Shown here piece by piece: positions 1 to 11,957 of a stretch of DNA of 64,000 nucleotides. Source of the stretch: Circinella minor (taxonomy: Eukaryota > Mucoromycota > Mucoromycetes > Mucorales > Lichtheimiaceae); assembly GCA_016758965.1 (NCBI GenBank), contig JAEPRB010000017.1, positions 248,001-312,000 of the forward strand, written 5' to 3'. Both the position numbers and the translations under genes were made by a program. Position 1 is the stretch's first letter. Each line of letters starts with the position of its first letter. Below the pieces are notes generated by a model that saw nothing but the letters and a program-made list of their open reading frames with translations, searched no databases and was not told where the DNA came from.

Positions 1-1323
1 TTTATCAAAATATGTAAAATAGAATGATAAAAGGAGGTCAAGGGGAGGGGGGGATGAATAAGTGAAAGGAGAGTTTATTAAAAAAAACCTACTAAATTGT
101 TTTCTAATAATAAGGATGATTTTCTTAGAAAAACCAACAATTATATAGAAACCAATAGAAATATACCGAAAATTTTCATTCCAATTTGATTCATTTTATC
201 CAAGGAAATCAAAAAGGAATCTAGAATGTCGCATTGAGATCTTGTTTTTATTATAAAAACATTAAAATGACGTATATTGTTTTGATACTTAAAAAACATA
301 GTTTGCCAAGACGGGTTGTAAAATGCACATTTTTATTTTTATATAAATTATAATATTAGATAGGTACAGTACCCCATAATAAATTTTACAAATAAAAAAC
401 GATCTTTCCATATCGAGTAGAAGCTACCTTACGATCGGGCTCTCATTAGAATAATTCTAAACTTCGGTCCATTATCCCTTCACCCCCTCCCAAGAAAAAA
501 CCCCTTTACACTACTAACTTTATCTTCCTTCTCTCTCTCTCTCTCTTTATCATATTTTTATTTTATCTACTCACATACAATTGATTACGCAAAGATAAAA
601 ATAAATTTCATAAAATAGGAAAAAAAAAATCTTTACTAAAAATGTAAATACACAAAAATAAAATAAAAACAGGGAGGGGTGATGGTGTGATAGTGTTTGG
701 TTGACTTTTAAAAAGAGAAACCCGTTAATGTTGCAACATACAAGAAGGGTGAAAATAGAAAAAATGTATATTGTAAATGAAAAAAAAGGAAACTACCTGT
801 TGCTTGTACGTAATTTTTTTAAGTGTGAAAAATGGCGTGCTGTATCGTATGTGTATGTGTAGTTTGATGTATAATTATTATGTATATGTATATATGAAAA
901 AGGACGGGAGTTTTATTTTTTACATAATAATAATGTTTTCTTTATCGTTCGTCGTACTTGTGATTTGTATGTGTATGCGTGTACGTTGTATGTTCCCCGG
1001 AAAATAAATAAAGGAGAAAAAAAAAGAAAAAAAAGGGCATATATGCTTGTTATTGCTACTATTGTTGTTACTGTTGTATGGAATGATATATACTTGACTA
1101 TTTATATATAAGAATTATATGTGTTGTGAGTGTTTGATATGCATTTCTTTTTTTTTTGGGGGGGGGGGAAGAAAGAGAGAGAGAAAAAGAGAGCTAAAAA
1201 TGGTTTGGATCTGTACAAATAGGAGTTGGTATATATTCTGTTTAAAAGATAGAACAACTCTCAAAATAAAATAAAAAAGAAACAAAGGGTATGTAAAGCT
1301 GTGATAAAGGTACTTTTTGTTGT
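1..1323. other. Intergenic, no gene seen
   Basis: AT-rich sequence with a short CT run near 531-546 and an A/G-rich stretch around 1010-1040. Only short open frames of poor composition occur. The right-hand part, next to the WOPR stop codon, is probably that gene's 3' untranslated region and intergenic spacer. I see no RNA gene or repeat family here. Confidence 0.5.
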
Positions 1324-2232
1324 TTAAAGTCGTAGTTGACACTCCAATGCTTTTAATTGACGTGTATCTTCAGATGATGTTGAGGTTAATTTGATATGAA
1401 GTAATGGAAGTAAAGGAGGAGTTGTTGGTCCTGATGTATCAGTGCTGCTACTACTAATTGATAAGCGTCTTTGTTGCTTTTGCTGTGGTTGATGCACAAC
1501 ATCGGTCGATGGAGAGATGCGCGGTGGGGAATAATAAAGAATAGGCGATGGTGGGCATTCAACTGCAATGTCTTCATCGGATGAAATAGGAGAAGAAGAT
1601 AATGATGGAGGCAGATGAGAAGAAAACGAGCTAGTACTATTATGATGTTGCTGTTGTGTAGTTAAATGTCTTCCACCAGTATTTTGTTGTAACTGTTGCT
1701 GTTGTTGACTTAACATACAGTGAATAGTAGCTGAATGACCACCACTTGTTTCAAGTGGATTTAATTCAGGATATAGTCCTTTAGGAACAGAAATACTGTT
1801 CAAGAAAGGATCATCAGAAGGTAAACTAAGTTTACCAGCGATTACATCTGCTTTGGTATAGTAGGAGATCAAATGAAGCTTTTGGTTTGAAGCAGTACAG
1901 ATAGAAAATGATTGCTTGATTAATCCATCATTTTTATAAGAATAAATGGGTGTTGTCTTGTTACGCCTTGGTCGTCTTTTTGTATCCAGTTCACGATATG
2001 TTAAAAAACTACCCAAAACACGACTTGGGGACCATGTACGACCATCAGTCCAACGTCGCATTCCAGCCTCTCGTTCGTCCCATGCAAACACCGATCCTGA
2101 TTCAATTTTGGAACGTTCTTTGGATGACAGCCTGCGTCGTACTCTATTTAGTTGACCTCGACGACAAGCTTCAAATACAATCAGGGCATCTTGTGGCGTC
2201 TTGATATGTCCGACGTAAGTTTCCATCATCAT
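1324..2232 (-). CDS. Gti1/Pac2 (WOPR) family transcriptional regulator
   Basis: A single-exon 302-residue protein. Residues about 3-80 match the first half of the WOPR DNA-binding domain (ETYVGHIKTPQDALIVFEAC, then SGSVFAWDE, RRWTDGRTWSPSRVLGSF and LTYREL). Residues about 104-146 match the second half (GLIKQSFSI, LHLISYY, LPSDDPF). A short basic linker (RRPRRNK) joins the halves. The C-terminal half is low complexity, rich in Q, S and P. In known fungi this family (Wor1, Ryp1, Gti1, Pac2) controls morphological switching, conjugation and, in pathogens, virulence programmes from the nucleus; a role in this organism is inference. The start is taken at the first of three Met codons, directly before the domain, with a long AG-rich leader upstream. 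The family call is firm. Which paralogue (Gti1-like or Pac2-like) is open. Confidence 0.93.
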   Translation of the reverse strand: MMMETYVGHIKTPQDALIVFEACRRGQLNRVRRRLSSKERSKIESGSVFAWDEREAGMRRWTDGRTWSPSRVLGSFLTYRELDTKRRPRRNKTTPIYSYKNDGLIKQSFSICTASNQKLHLISYYTKADVIAGKLSLPSDDPFLNSISVPKGLYPELNPLETSGGHSATIHCMLSQQQQQLQQNTGGRHLTTQQQHHNSTSSFSSHLPPSLSSSPISSDEDIAVECPPSPILYYSPPRISPSTDVVHQPQQKQQRRLSISSSSTDTSGPTTPPLLPLLHIKLTSTSSEDTRQLKALECQLRL

Positions 2233-3638
2233 CTGCTTGGTTATTTATTATTTATTAAATATCGTTTGCGTTCACCTTTTTTTTTTTTAATGATAAAAAA
2301 AAAAAAGTAACAATAAAAGAAAAAAAAAGAGAAAAAAAAAGTTGGAAAAGAAAAGGTCACGGAAAAAGTGAGAATGTCTAAAAAAAAAGAGAGAAGGAGA
2401 GGGAAAAAAAGGAAAAGAGAAAACTTTTTATATGTGATTTGCTGCCGGTAAGGAAATAATAAGGTTTTTTTTTTTTTTATAAAATGAGAGTATCTTTTCC
2501 CTTTCTATAAAAAAAACACCGCTAATATAAAAAAAAAACCATTTGTCATGCAATTGAGGATAAATGGGATTTGTCCATTTTTATCGATGAGCGTACATTT
2601 CCATATCAAGTTAATTGCCCATATTTTCTCATTTTTCAAATCGTCACAAGTAGCTCATTCGTTTGTCCCTTGTTACTTCTCCCCTGTCCCCCCCCAAAGT
2701 TAGTTCTGATAATAACTAAAATCGTTATTATTATCAAAGTGATGCTGAACTACCCCTCTTTTATCTATCCCGACCTATTCCTTTCTCCTCCCCCCCAAAA
2801 AAAGCTGTCCTCCTATTCATATTCGACAGAATAAAAAAAAGGGCGCTCTTTTTTTATGATTTTCAAGCACCCTCACAAAAAAAAATGGGTTGTCACATTC
2901 GCACTTGTTTTTCCTGCAAAGAAAATTCGGTTATTGACCAAAACTTTTGTTCCATTGTCTTCTCTGGGACAGAATGCTTATGGTTACAATAAACAGATAC
3001 CTATTGAATTATTAAACCTATATTCTTTTATCTTGGTTCAAATAGAAAACGAGATAATGAGTACGTATATGCTATTAGATTACAAAAAAGTTAAATTATA
3101 CGTAATTATTTATTATTTACAAGAATTCCTCATATTTCTTTGTCTTTAGCCCTTCCCCCCCCCCTTTTTTTTTTGCTTTACTAACGTATCACATACAAGT
3201 ACACATGTTTATAATAACTTTATCAATTCTATATTTACAATAGTATTCTCATTCACACACAACACTTTTTCTCCCACCAATTCCTATTTGTTCTCTCCCC
3301 TCCTTTTATCCACCCTGAAAAAAAAAACCCTTTGAACTCCTCAAGAATCCATCCTTTTTTTTATATATATACATGATCATGATGAATGATCTACCTGTTT
3401 TTCTTGCTTTCACAGGTGTAAAAAGGAGAAGAAGAAAAAAGTTTCTTAAAAGAATTTATATAATATATTAGTGTTGAATAGATAAAAGAAATAGATAAAG
3501 CGTAATAAGTTATATAATAATAATAATAATAATGATAGTGATAGTATAACTATTTATGAATTTGATATTTTCACCATCGAATGTAATTTTGTTCATAAAA
3601 GAGAGATCGTTCCATGGTATCGGATGATCATCTCAACT
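2233..3638. other. Intergenic: leader of WOPR gene and 3' flank of ceramidase
   Basis: Holds A/G-rich sequence just upstream of the WOPR start (2270-2420), then C- and T-rich stretches (2680-2860, 3150-3180) and a short ATA/TAA run near 3515-3533. No protein with credible composition or family resemblance is seen. It is likely the promoter and long leader of the WOPR gene plus the 3' end of the ceramidase transcript. Confidence 0.5.
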
Positions 3639-5357
3639 TTAATCCTTCTTATTCTTGTCTACCCGGACATACGGGATCAAATGACCGAAATAACATATCT
3701 GTGGCTTTTCTTCTAATGCGACTTGATACCCACATGCAACATAAAAATAATGTAAACTAGTACACATCTAGATATTATGTTTTCAATAATTTGGTTAGTT
3801 CAAATGTTTATATCCTGTAACAACTCATCTCTGTTTTCTCTCTTACATACATGCACACATACACAGACACCTACGCCCATTTTTTTAACCTTTCACCCCC
3901 CCCCCAAAATAAAAAAATTCATTAGTGTCCGATAAACTTACTAAAACATGCCACCTATTATAGTCAGTTTGTTTACAATGATAATTCAGTATAGTTATCA
4001 TTTGATACAGTTTAAAAGTTAATAACAACAAAAGAGATAAATGCTCACACTGAATGTAGAACATTTAATTTTCGATCACTTTCTTTTTTTCAAAGATTAT
4101 TAAAAAAAGACTTACCATGCATGTAATTGAGGGTTAAACAGATTAAACTTTTCATAAACAAAACAAAGATTCTTATCAAAGAGCCAAACACCAAGAGCCA
4201 GTGCAAGGAATTGTGCACCTCGATGGAAAAGTCGAATTATCTCTTGGCTTTTTGTGGCTCGATACATTTTCCATACAAACCACAGGCAACTCCACATGAC
4301 GCAGCCAAACCTGTTTAAAAAAATTAGTGAAAACGTAACTATAATTTTTTTTTAGGTGTGAATTTTGTGGTGGTAGAGATAAAAAAAAAAGCTTACGATG
4401 ATTGAAACATAATGAATTGTATTTTCCCAGTTGATTGACTTGTTACGTAGGTGGCAAGAGCACAGTAAATGGTAATACCAATAGCATACAATGGACCACG
4501 ATAACCATGTTCATTAAGTAAAACATAAAATAAGTAACATGCTGTCCACACCATAGGGACCTAAACACAGATAATTATTAAAGTTTGATTTCCTTGTTTT
4601 TTTATGGGGAATTTTTATCGCATAAAAATTTCCTTTCCTGCATAAATCGAAAAATTAAAAAAAAAATACCTCATCCCACATTTGGTGTTCAAATTGTAAT
4701 GTAGCATGGAAAAGGACACTATATACATATTAATTAGTTTGAAAATCTGCAAAAAATCTATTCGTATGTGAAGGGGTTTTTTTTACTCGCTTTTCACCCT
4801 CATTTTCTTTGACAACCTCCTTCAACTTTGTTTCTCCCCCAAAAAACAATGGCTACATTTAAGTCTTTAGTTTCTCCATTTCTTTCAACAAAACCTAGAT
4901 CTCTGTGTGCATTAATCTCTCTGTTTACCTGCCAATGCCAACCACAACAATTAAAAAATAGCTTCCAGTAAGACGCCACCCGATGCTACCGTGATGTAAT
5001 ATTACCCCCAATAATCCCAGAATAACCATTGCTAAACTCTAATAATAAATTAATAAGAAAGTGATCAATTACACATAATATATGTATACAACTCAACAAG
5101 CATAAACCTACCGAAATGGTATTCCAGAATTCAGCAACATAATAACTGTGAGTATAGTTTTCTTCGCACCTAATAAACAATAACAGTTGTCATAGCGACC
5201 ATAACCCATGACGACATTTTACAAATAACAAAAGTTAATTTGGTTACAATCGTCTCGTGGCTAACGGATCTTCATATTATTCTATTTTTTCCGTTTACCA
5301 ATCAACTGAACTTGTAATGGGCCCCCAATAACCCTCTGTTAATTTACTGGCACTCAT
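3639..5357 (-). CDS. Alkaline (phyto)ceramidase, eight exons
   Basis: Hydrolyses ceramide to a sphingoid base and a fatty acid in ER/Golgi membranes; the family includes yeast Ypc1/Ydc1 and animal ACER. Exons read 5357-5299, 5169-5112, 5038-4929, 4718-4670, 4560-4397, 4310-4116, 3954-3942 and 3767-3639, keeping one frame for 258 residues. The N-terminus MSASKLTEGYWGPITSSVDW leads into CEENY and YVAEFWNTIS, the family hallmark. Then come VLFHATLQFEHQMWDE, containing the first zinc-ligand His, and LHAWWHVL, containing the HxxxH zinc-ligand pair. Several hydrophobic segments fit the seven-helix fold. Exon 7 has only 13 bases and codes for most of WWHVL, so the HxxxH motif is split by an intron. 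Start: first ATG, in good register with the family N-terminus. The last exon ends in a basic tail (VRVDKNKKD). The microexon is predicted by eye, but the family is certain. Confidence 0.9.
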
Positions 5358-5507
5358 TTATCAAAATAATAGAAAAAAGGAATATAGAAAAAATATACTA
5401 AAAAAGAAGTTAAATACTAATTCAAGGCAACACAAATAACTCAAATTAGGCCGGTATTTGAATAAGCTTTTATTCTGCTTTTAGACTCGTGGAAAAGTCA
5501 TACTATA

Positions 5508-6262
5508 TTAAAAATTTTCTTGTATCCATTCTAACGCCTGATTCATTTCTTCTTCTTGATTATTAGTATTATTGTCATTAATAATATCGATTTCATCTTC
5601 GATAAGAAAATTAGGTGCTTGGGTGACTGCCAAAATTGGAAAGTAGGGCTCAAATTCAAAGGATGGAAGTGTTTGAGCATCAATGCTGCTGGGACCATTG
5701 ATCAAAACTAATCCTGAAAGCGGTTCATTCGCAACATATTTTTGACATAAACGCCAAGCTGCCTCACCATGACCAATTAAAACCGGGGGAAACATGCCCA
5801 TTTCATTTATTTTAGTATTTACATCTATTATAAACATGTACATATACATATAATACTTATTTTAGGCACAAAATAATACAACGCTTTGAAACTTCTCATA
5901 CAAGATAAATTTATCGCATGATAAGAAAAAACAGAAACCTTTAAACCACGATTGTAATAATTCACTGCCTTGCTCGTTGGTTTCTTTATTAGTATCAAGT
6001 TGTGCAATAGCTGAATCAAATCCTAATTCTGATAAACGATTTTGCCATTGTTGTGTCAATCTAAAATGAAAGAATAAATGAATGAAATTCGCACGTCCAG
6101 AATCGAGCGAGTCAATCGTGAAGAGATAAAATAAAAGTAATTTATTTACGTTGAAGTTATTTTTGTTCCAACTAAAACGACAGGCATTGGACGTTTACGT
6201 GTTCCTTGCGTTGCTTCAGCCCTCGACACTGTAATAATTCTTCTGATAGTACGATATAACAT
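5508..6262 (-). CDS. Small alpha/beta-hydrolase-like protein, possibly mitochondrial
   Basis: Three exons (6262-6150, 6060-5939, 5824-5508) join in frame to 183 residues. The first 30 residues are rich in Arg and hydroxylated residues and lack acids near the start (MLYRTIRRIITVSRAEATQG), like a mitochondrial presequence; this is inference. After this comes a strand-like PMPVVLVGTKI, a helix, a strand FPPVLIGHGEAAW in the place of the nucleophile elbow of alpha/beta hydrolases, and LSGLVLINGP and PILAVTQAPNF further on. The elbow reads G-H-G-E-A, so the usual nucleophile serine is a glycine. The tail is acidic and ends in ALEWIQENF. I do not recognise a specific orthologue. A non-catalytic hydrolase-fold protein is my best reading. 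It lies 151 bp upstream of the ceramidase, on the same strand. Confidence 0.65.
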
Positions 6263-8112
6263 GATGGTTTGAATGAAGTTAAAAGAAAAACAACGCAAGT
6301 CTTTTTAATACTCCATTTTCTCTCTCAGCTTTGACAGTGTGGTGATTGAATTAACATGAAGCATTGTCTCTTTTGGTGTTACTACTGTAACGGTATTTAT
6401 AACAACTTTAAATCTTGATTACTGTAATGTAATATTTTTATGTTCCTGTAAAATTTTTACAATTATCATTTACTTTTATCTGTTTGATATTTTATACATT
6501 GTTAAGAGATAGATAATATATACTATATTATACCATTCTTATGAATTCCTAGAAGCAGAAGCAAGCAAGAGATGAGTTATACCTTTTCTAGATAGAATTG
6601 ATATTTTACCCCTGTGCATTAATAATAATCAATTATACTCTACTCTTTTTTTTGGGGGGGGGGAGGGAAAGGTAGAAGAGAATGATTGTTTTTTTAGTAA
6701 TGAGAATACGAAGTTACTAATCCCTGGGGCTTCATGATCTGCGTGGCCCAAACTATAATATTTCCAAGAGCTTTTGAAATTCAAGATAAAGAATAGTATT
6801 CGACGTTACGTATCCTACTCACTCGTAAGGAGGATAATTGAAGGGGGGGTATAATTAAGAAGAAATATCGAAGGGGTATATTAAAGAGGTTTCAATTATA
6901 ATATAGTACTTTAATAAATGCATGCACAGATCATCATTTTTTAATATACTACGCTTTTCGAATGTTTAAAAAAACTTTTCATAAAAAAAATGAAAATACG
7001 ACACCAAACAAACATTACTGCTACTTTATTATTATGTGTTTTTATTATCTTTACTTAATTAAGGAGAACGTTCACATTCTATAAATGACAGATCATAAAT
7101 TGACATTGTAATAAAGTGATGTCAAGCTATGCAATACTAATATGTGTGCTCTGTCTGTGAGCATTGATGCTTTGGAACAGAAAAATTATTCATTAAGAAT
7201 GTTTAAAAAATTAAATTTCTGTTACGTATTTCGGCTTGTTTCTTTTTTGAGAGCAGAGGGAGATCGATTGGTAGGAAAATATACATTATGATATATTTAG
7301 TTTATAGCTCGATCCCATTTATCATTAGTACGTACAGTATATAAAGAGTAATATGAACAAATTTATGATGTGAGTTTTTTTTTTCCAAAAGATCGATTTC
7401 CTTGAAATTGTCTATTCATATAATTTATATATTTTTTTTTCAATTTCTATCACACCTTAATATTTATCTATTATAAATCAACATATCATACCTTAGCCTT
7501 TCTCTTTTTATATTAGCACAAGTGTTAGACTATGTATCACTGTGCGTTAAGGCTAATATTACTATCAAATTAAAAAAAATTAGCAGGTTGATCAGTTTTT
7601 TTTATAAGCTCTCTTTACTCACTAAGTTAAAAATACATGATTCATAATAAATACGTATACGTAGGTGTATTCTATTTTATAATGAAGTATCCTACCAACA
7701 AAAATAATGTAAACTGACATAGATGTAAATGTTTAGAAGCATTGATGATAGTAACATCCTGTCATAAAAGTGTATTAATTGACAAACAGAAATTTAGTGC
7801 TAGACCAAATAATGCAAATAGAGAACACAATATTTGTTCTCATATATTCTGTGCTCCTCACTTATACAATACATTGCTTGAAAATAGCAGTAGTACATGG
7901 AATACAAAGAAAACAGTGCTACTTTTGATGGGTACCATGGTCCTATTATATTAAGTGTCAACAAAAATAAGACACTCAAAAAATGTATACGTATCACCTT
8001 ATAGTGTCATAGCCCAATCAAAGGAAGGAAAAAAAATGAACTAGCTGTTTTGAAATCTGAAGATAAAACACTGATGAAATGAAGTTTATACTAATTTTAT
8101 TATATTAATGGT
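6263..8112. other. Intergenic, no gene seen
   Basis: AT-rich spacer with homopolymer runs (for example T near 6645 followed by a G run at 6655-6663). Short open frames have no family features. A terminal part may be the promoter of the hydrolase-like gene. I see no tRNA-like structure. Confidence 0.4.
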
Positions 8113-9448
8113 GGGCCTGTTAAGAATTTTTTTTTTGTAGGGAGGTGTGTAGCCTCAAGATTTTTTTATTAAAGCAAATTCAAAACAGCTCCACTTACTA
8201 TAAATGACAGAAGGGGTGTACTGTGAACTACGACCGCAATGGGACCAATGAAACAAAAAGAGATACAATTCGGGGAAATACAAAGCCAGAAATTTAAGAA
8301 GAATAAAGAGGGGAATGATCTAAACTAAAAGAGAAGATGTGTTAGTATGTAGTTAATGTTATTTGGCGTTTTTTTTAGGGCCTGTTAAGAATTTTTTTTT
8401 AAGATTCACACTTTGTGTGGTGAATTTATTGACGGCCATTGAAATATTAAGTAACAATGGTTGGACAGACAGAACAAGACAAATACAAGCAACGGATTCT
8501 AGGCACGTGATAAAGAAGGAAGATGGGTGAAAGGAAAGATGGGTATAATCGAAAAGATAATCTACGTAACGGTGTTTTTTTTTTTTTTTTTTTTTTTTCG
8601 AGATACTATTTCCTAATATTATGGAGGTTTATGTTGAAAAAGGGTTTCTTCTTGTCGAAAATTAATGAGGAGTTTGTGAGTAGAATCAATGATGTTGGTA
8701 GATAAAAATGGAGCAGCAGAAAAAACATGTAGCCAGTGGGCTTTCCAAACACCAACTAGAACGCCGGCAATCAATTGCATTGGCGAGAGAGGTGAATGAG
8801 ATAAATTCCATGGTGGCATAGAAAGATTAAAAAGGGCATTGAAAATAGTTGCTTGTGTAATAGTGGAAAGGGTACAATCTTGCAGAACTTGTTGCCATAT
8901 GTGCCATTTGAATGGGCAGGAGAACAAGAAGTAATTACCAGTATCTAAAGTAAGATCACCAAGTACACACAATGAACTATCAAAGCGAGCTGGAAATATA
9001 TGGTATAGGTTAGTGCGGCAAGATAGTTTACCATGTAATGCACGCCACCAAATGGTACGGGCGACGGATGAGATACGAGATTTTCAAAAGAAAGTCCATT
9101 TTGAGGTAGTGAGAGAAGGCTAAATAGAATCTTCAATAGCAGCAGTGATGGTAGATTGATGACGAGTAGAACGGTAGGCACGGGTACTACTGAGGTGCAA
9201 TGGAATGTCGTGTAGATTATATCGGTAATAAAATGGTTGTAAATCAATAAGACCAATATAAAATTCAGGGGATTCCAATATGGGTGCGCCTGGTAAGAGT
9301 ACACGAGCAAGAAAATCGGCAATCAAAACAGCACCAGAATCAAGTGCTCGAAACAGTTGAATGGTGGCAGTTCGTCCAGTATTGAGTTCCGTGCGAGTAC
9401 GTCGACGCAAATGGTTGATTTAAGGATCGAAAAGGGGCCTGTTAAGAA
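8113..9448 (+). repeat. Three copies of a 14-bp motif GGGCCTGTTAAGAA
   Basis: Direct copies start at 8113, 8378 and 9435. The first two continue identically with a run of T (about 23 identical bases); the third continues AAGAAAATGG. No inverted copy was seen nearby. The third copy lies just outside the LINE-derived coding block and the second about 200 bp beyond its poly(A) end, so they may mark element borders or an older repeat into which the LINE inserted. Confidence 0.6.
8575..9434 (-). pseudogene. 3' end of a non-LTR (LINE) retrotransposon, decayed
   Basis: Read on the minus strand, a fragment around 9420-9120 (LRRRTRTELNTGRTATIQLF and FYIGLIDLQPFYYRY) is followed, after a frame change near 9120, by SVARTIWWRALHGKLSCRTN, FPARFDSS, CVLGDLTLDTGNYFLFSCPF and KWHIWQQVLQ. 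This is the C-terminal zinc-binding region (zf-RVT type) of LINE reverse transcriptases. One cysteine expected in CVLC is a glycine (CVLG), and the reading frame is broken. The protein end at 8619 is followed 20 bases later by a 24-base T run at 8575-8598, which on the element strand is a poly(A) tail. So this is a 5'-truncated, mutated copy. No clear target-site duplication was found. The upstream limit is approximate. Confidence 0.85.
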
Positions 9449-9587
9449 AGAAAATGGATATTCATATATAGCAAATTCGGAGTTTCATTATCTAATATAT
9501 ATAAACTGCATAAATGATAATATTAAACTCTCAGATTATATCATGTAAAATAGCCGTAATCTCGTTTCAATAGAAACAAAAAAAACG

Positions 9588-9725
9588 TGTCTTTGCTTTG
9601 ACTGAAGATTGTCATTTCATCGACAAAAATATGTCTTTGCTGCGACGGAAAACTGTCCTTGCTATGTCAGAAAACTGTCTTTGCTATGGCAAAAAAATGG
9701 CCTTGCTATGGCATGAATGTGTCAT
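9588..9725 (+). repeat. Degenerate tandem repeat, unit about 24-26 bp
   Basis: The words TGTCTTTGCT, TGTCTTTGCTGCGACGG, TGTCCTTGCTATGTCAG, TGTCTTTGCTATGGCA and TGGCCTTGCTATGGCA follow each other at a spacing of about 24-26 bases, joined by A-rich GAAAA stretches; more diverged units lie at the left end. Four to six units are recognisable. Nothing in it looks coding. It sits directly before the (TAA)n tract. Confidence 0.7.
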
Positions 9726-9782
9726 TCCGTGAACCAATTAAGAGGACGTAATTTGGCTATTTATGATAAAGTTGGTAAAGCT

Positions 9783-9783
<1 letters not shown>

Positions 9784-9855
<72 letters not shown>

Positions 9856-9856
9856 G
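9784..9856 (+). repeat. Long (TAA)n microsatellite
   Basis: An almost perfect run of TAA/ATA units, about 24 repeats in roughly 73 bp. In one frame it would be read as polyasparagine, but nothing around it supports a gene. Confidence 0.95.
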
Positions 9857-11957
9857 CGTTGATATAAAAATGAGTTTAGCTTTTACATGTTACAACAATA
9901 TTAACTAAATTATTATCGTAGAGTTAGTGTATTGTTTATCTTCAGCTAAGTTTGTTAATATCATATGTGTTATGAAAACAGATAAAATGTACCTGTATAC
10001 TTTTGCTATGATATACTACTATACAGAACTAATAAACATTCTCTCATATAAAATTATTATTATAGAAACTATTTCAATTTTAGGAAGTTAGTGACAATAA
10101 ACAATAATACATTATGTGACTCAATAATATGATCTATACTATATCAAATGATCAGTACTATAACGTAAACCCAAATAAGAAATTTATTCACACAGTCATA
10201 TACGTATGGAAGTTTAAAATTGATTATGTTTATTTTTCAATCTACTTACAAAATAAATAAGAGTACTGGTAATTGGTCTTTTTATTATAGAAAAATATCA
10301 AATATAGCAAATGATTAAAAAATTTATGCAGCAGCTGCAGGAACCCTTGAATGCAGGTTTCTTTTTTGGTGCCTTTTTTTTACACGTCGTGTATAATAGA
10401 AATTGGTGATTTACACATTATTGAACATTACATAAATAAAAAAAATGATTTTTACTTAGAAGCATGTGTTTTCAAAACAAGCACTTACTAAGCAAACATT
10501 ATCATATATGCAATCATTTACAGTTTAAATGTTGCGAGGGTAATAAATTTCAAAATAATTTTTTTAGTCATCTTTGTCTTTGTTGCCAACATATGGATTT
10601 TTATGCGATAATCTATCTTCAAAATTTTTTTGTGGCACAGAAAAACGACAGTTTATCTATGATTATTGTCAATCATACAAAAAAGATGCTGTAATTTGTT
10701 TCAGTGGCTAAGGCATATCACACACTGATCTTCTTGGAAAAAGAGCAAAAAACAACAATCATAAAAATGTTGTTTTTGCGGTTGTACAATAGCCCACAAT
10801 ATTGTTTCAACAATAAAGGGTAATAAATATCTATCAAATTGTTATTTATCTGTTAAAATATTACAGATTTATAATAAATAGCATTGTAATCACTGTACTA
10901 CCATCGTACAGGTTTCTCTTGATTATTTATTGTGGCATATATCACTCCCTTTAGTTTATTTTATTCTGTAACCATATATTGTGTCGCTTATCAGGAACGT
11001 CAAGAAAAAAAATTCTTTCAGGAATATAAGATTTTTTTTCTTATGTCTTTAAATTGTTCTCCATGAACATACTTTCGTTATTATAAAGGATAATACTACA
11101 TCTTGATGTGGAGTGATAAATATATACACGAACGGAGCTCATTTGTTTGACATGAATGATATATTAGGAATGAAGCGGGGCCTTTATAACGCGGCTAGAA
11201 CTTTGGATCCAGGAAATGATTTTTAAACCTCAGGATCTTTTCTTCTCCTTTTTTCTGATATATAGCTTTATTTACTTTGATTTTTTTCCTTGTTAAGTAA
11301 TATATCTGTTAATATAGAAATAAGCTATTTTTTTTTATATATTATATAGCTTGTTTTTACAGCTATCTTTCATTGACAAACTTATGAGCTCTAACTAGTA
11401 AAGTATATCTTCTATCTCTATAAGTCCGTGCACATACACCACACATATTACATATACACACAGACATAGACACCCACACCCACACCCACACCCATCACTC
11501 ATAGTATATATTTTTTGAAACTTAAAAAAAAGGTCGGTTGAGAAAAGTTGGATCGCCCGCGAGCACGTGTACAACATCTATTTTATTCATACAAGCGCTG
11601 TACGACAACACTAGTCCATGCCCCGCTCGATTTTTTTTGAATAACTTGGTAAATATATCCGGACATTTTCATCCCAACAACGAAACCACAGCAAGCTTTG
11701 TTCCCATAGTTACATTCCTTTTCTTTCTCCTTCTTCCTTGTAAACAAAAACCAATCTAAATATACCTTTTCCTTCTTCTTCTTCCTTTCCGCTACCGAGA
11801 AAAACCTTCCAAAAAAAAGATACTCCTTTCCTTATATCCCTCATATCTTTTCTATTCGTCCTATACTACTCCTACCTTTTTAATCACTCCGTTCGTTTTC
11901 TCTTCTTTACATAGCAACAACCGAAAAAAAACCTTATCTTTTTGTTTTTCTTGATAT
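9857..11957. other. Intergenic and leader of the GT49 gene
   Basis: AT-rich spacer. From about 11560 it turns CT-rich with few Gs, as usual for promoter/leader DNA here, up to the ATG at 11958. There is a short CCCACA repeat near 11469-11492. No gene could be supported in 9.9-11.5 kb on either strand. Confidence 0.45.

Noticed and set aside
9120..9410. Reading the LINE fragment as a separate host gene
   Set aside because: It continues, after a frame change, into a typical LINE zinc-binding C-terminus with poly(A) tail.
9717..9908. Polyasparagine open frame
   Set aside because: Product of the (TAA)n microsatellite; flanks have no coding character.
10320..10390. Minus-strand Lys/Arg-rich peptide ending in AAAA
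   Set aside because: Very short, A-run driven, no upstream exon; not supported as a gene end.
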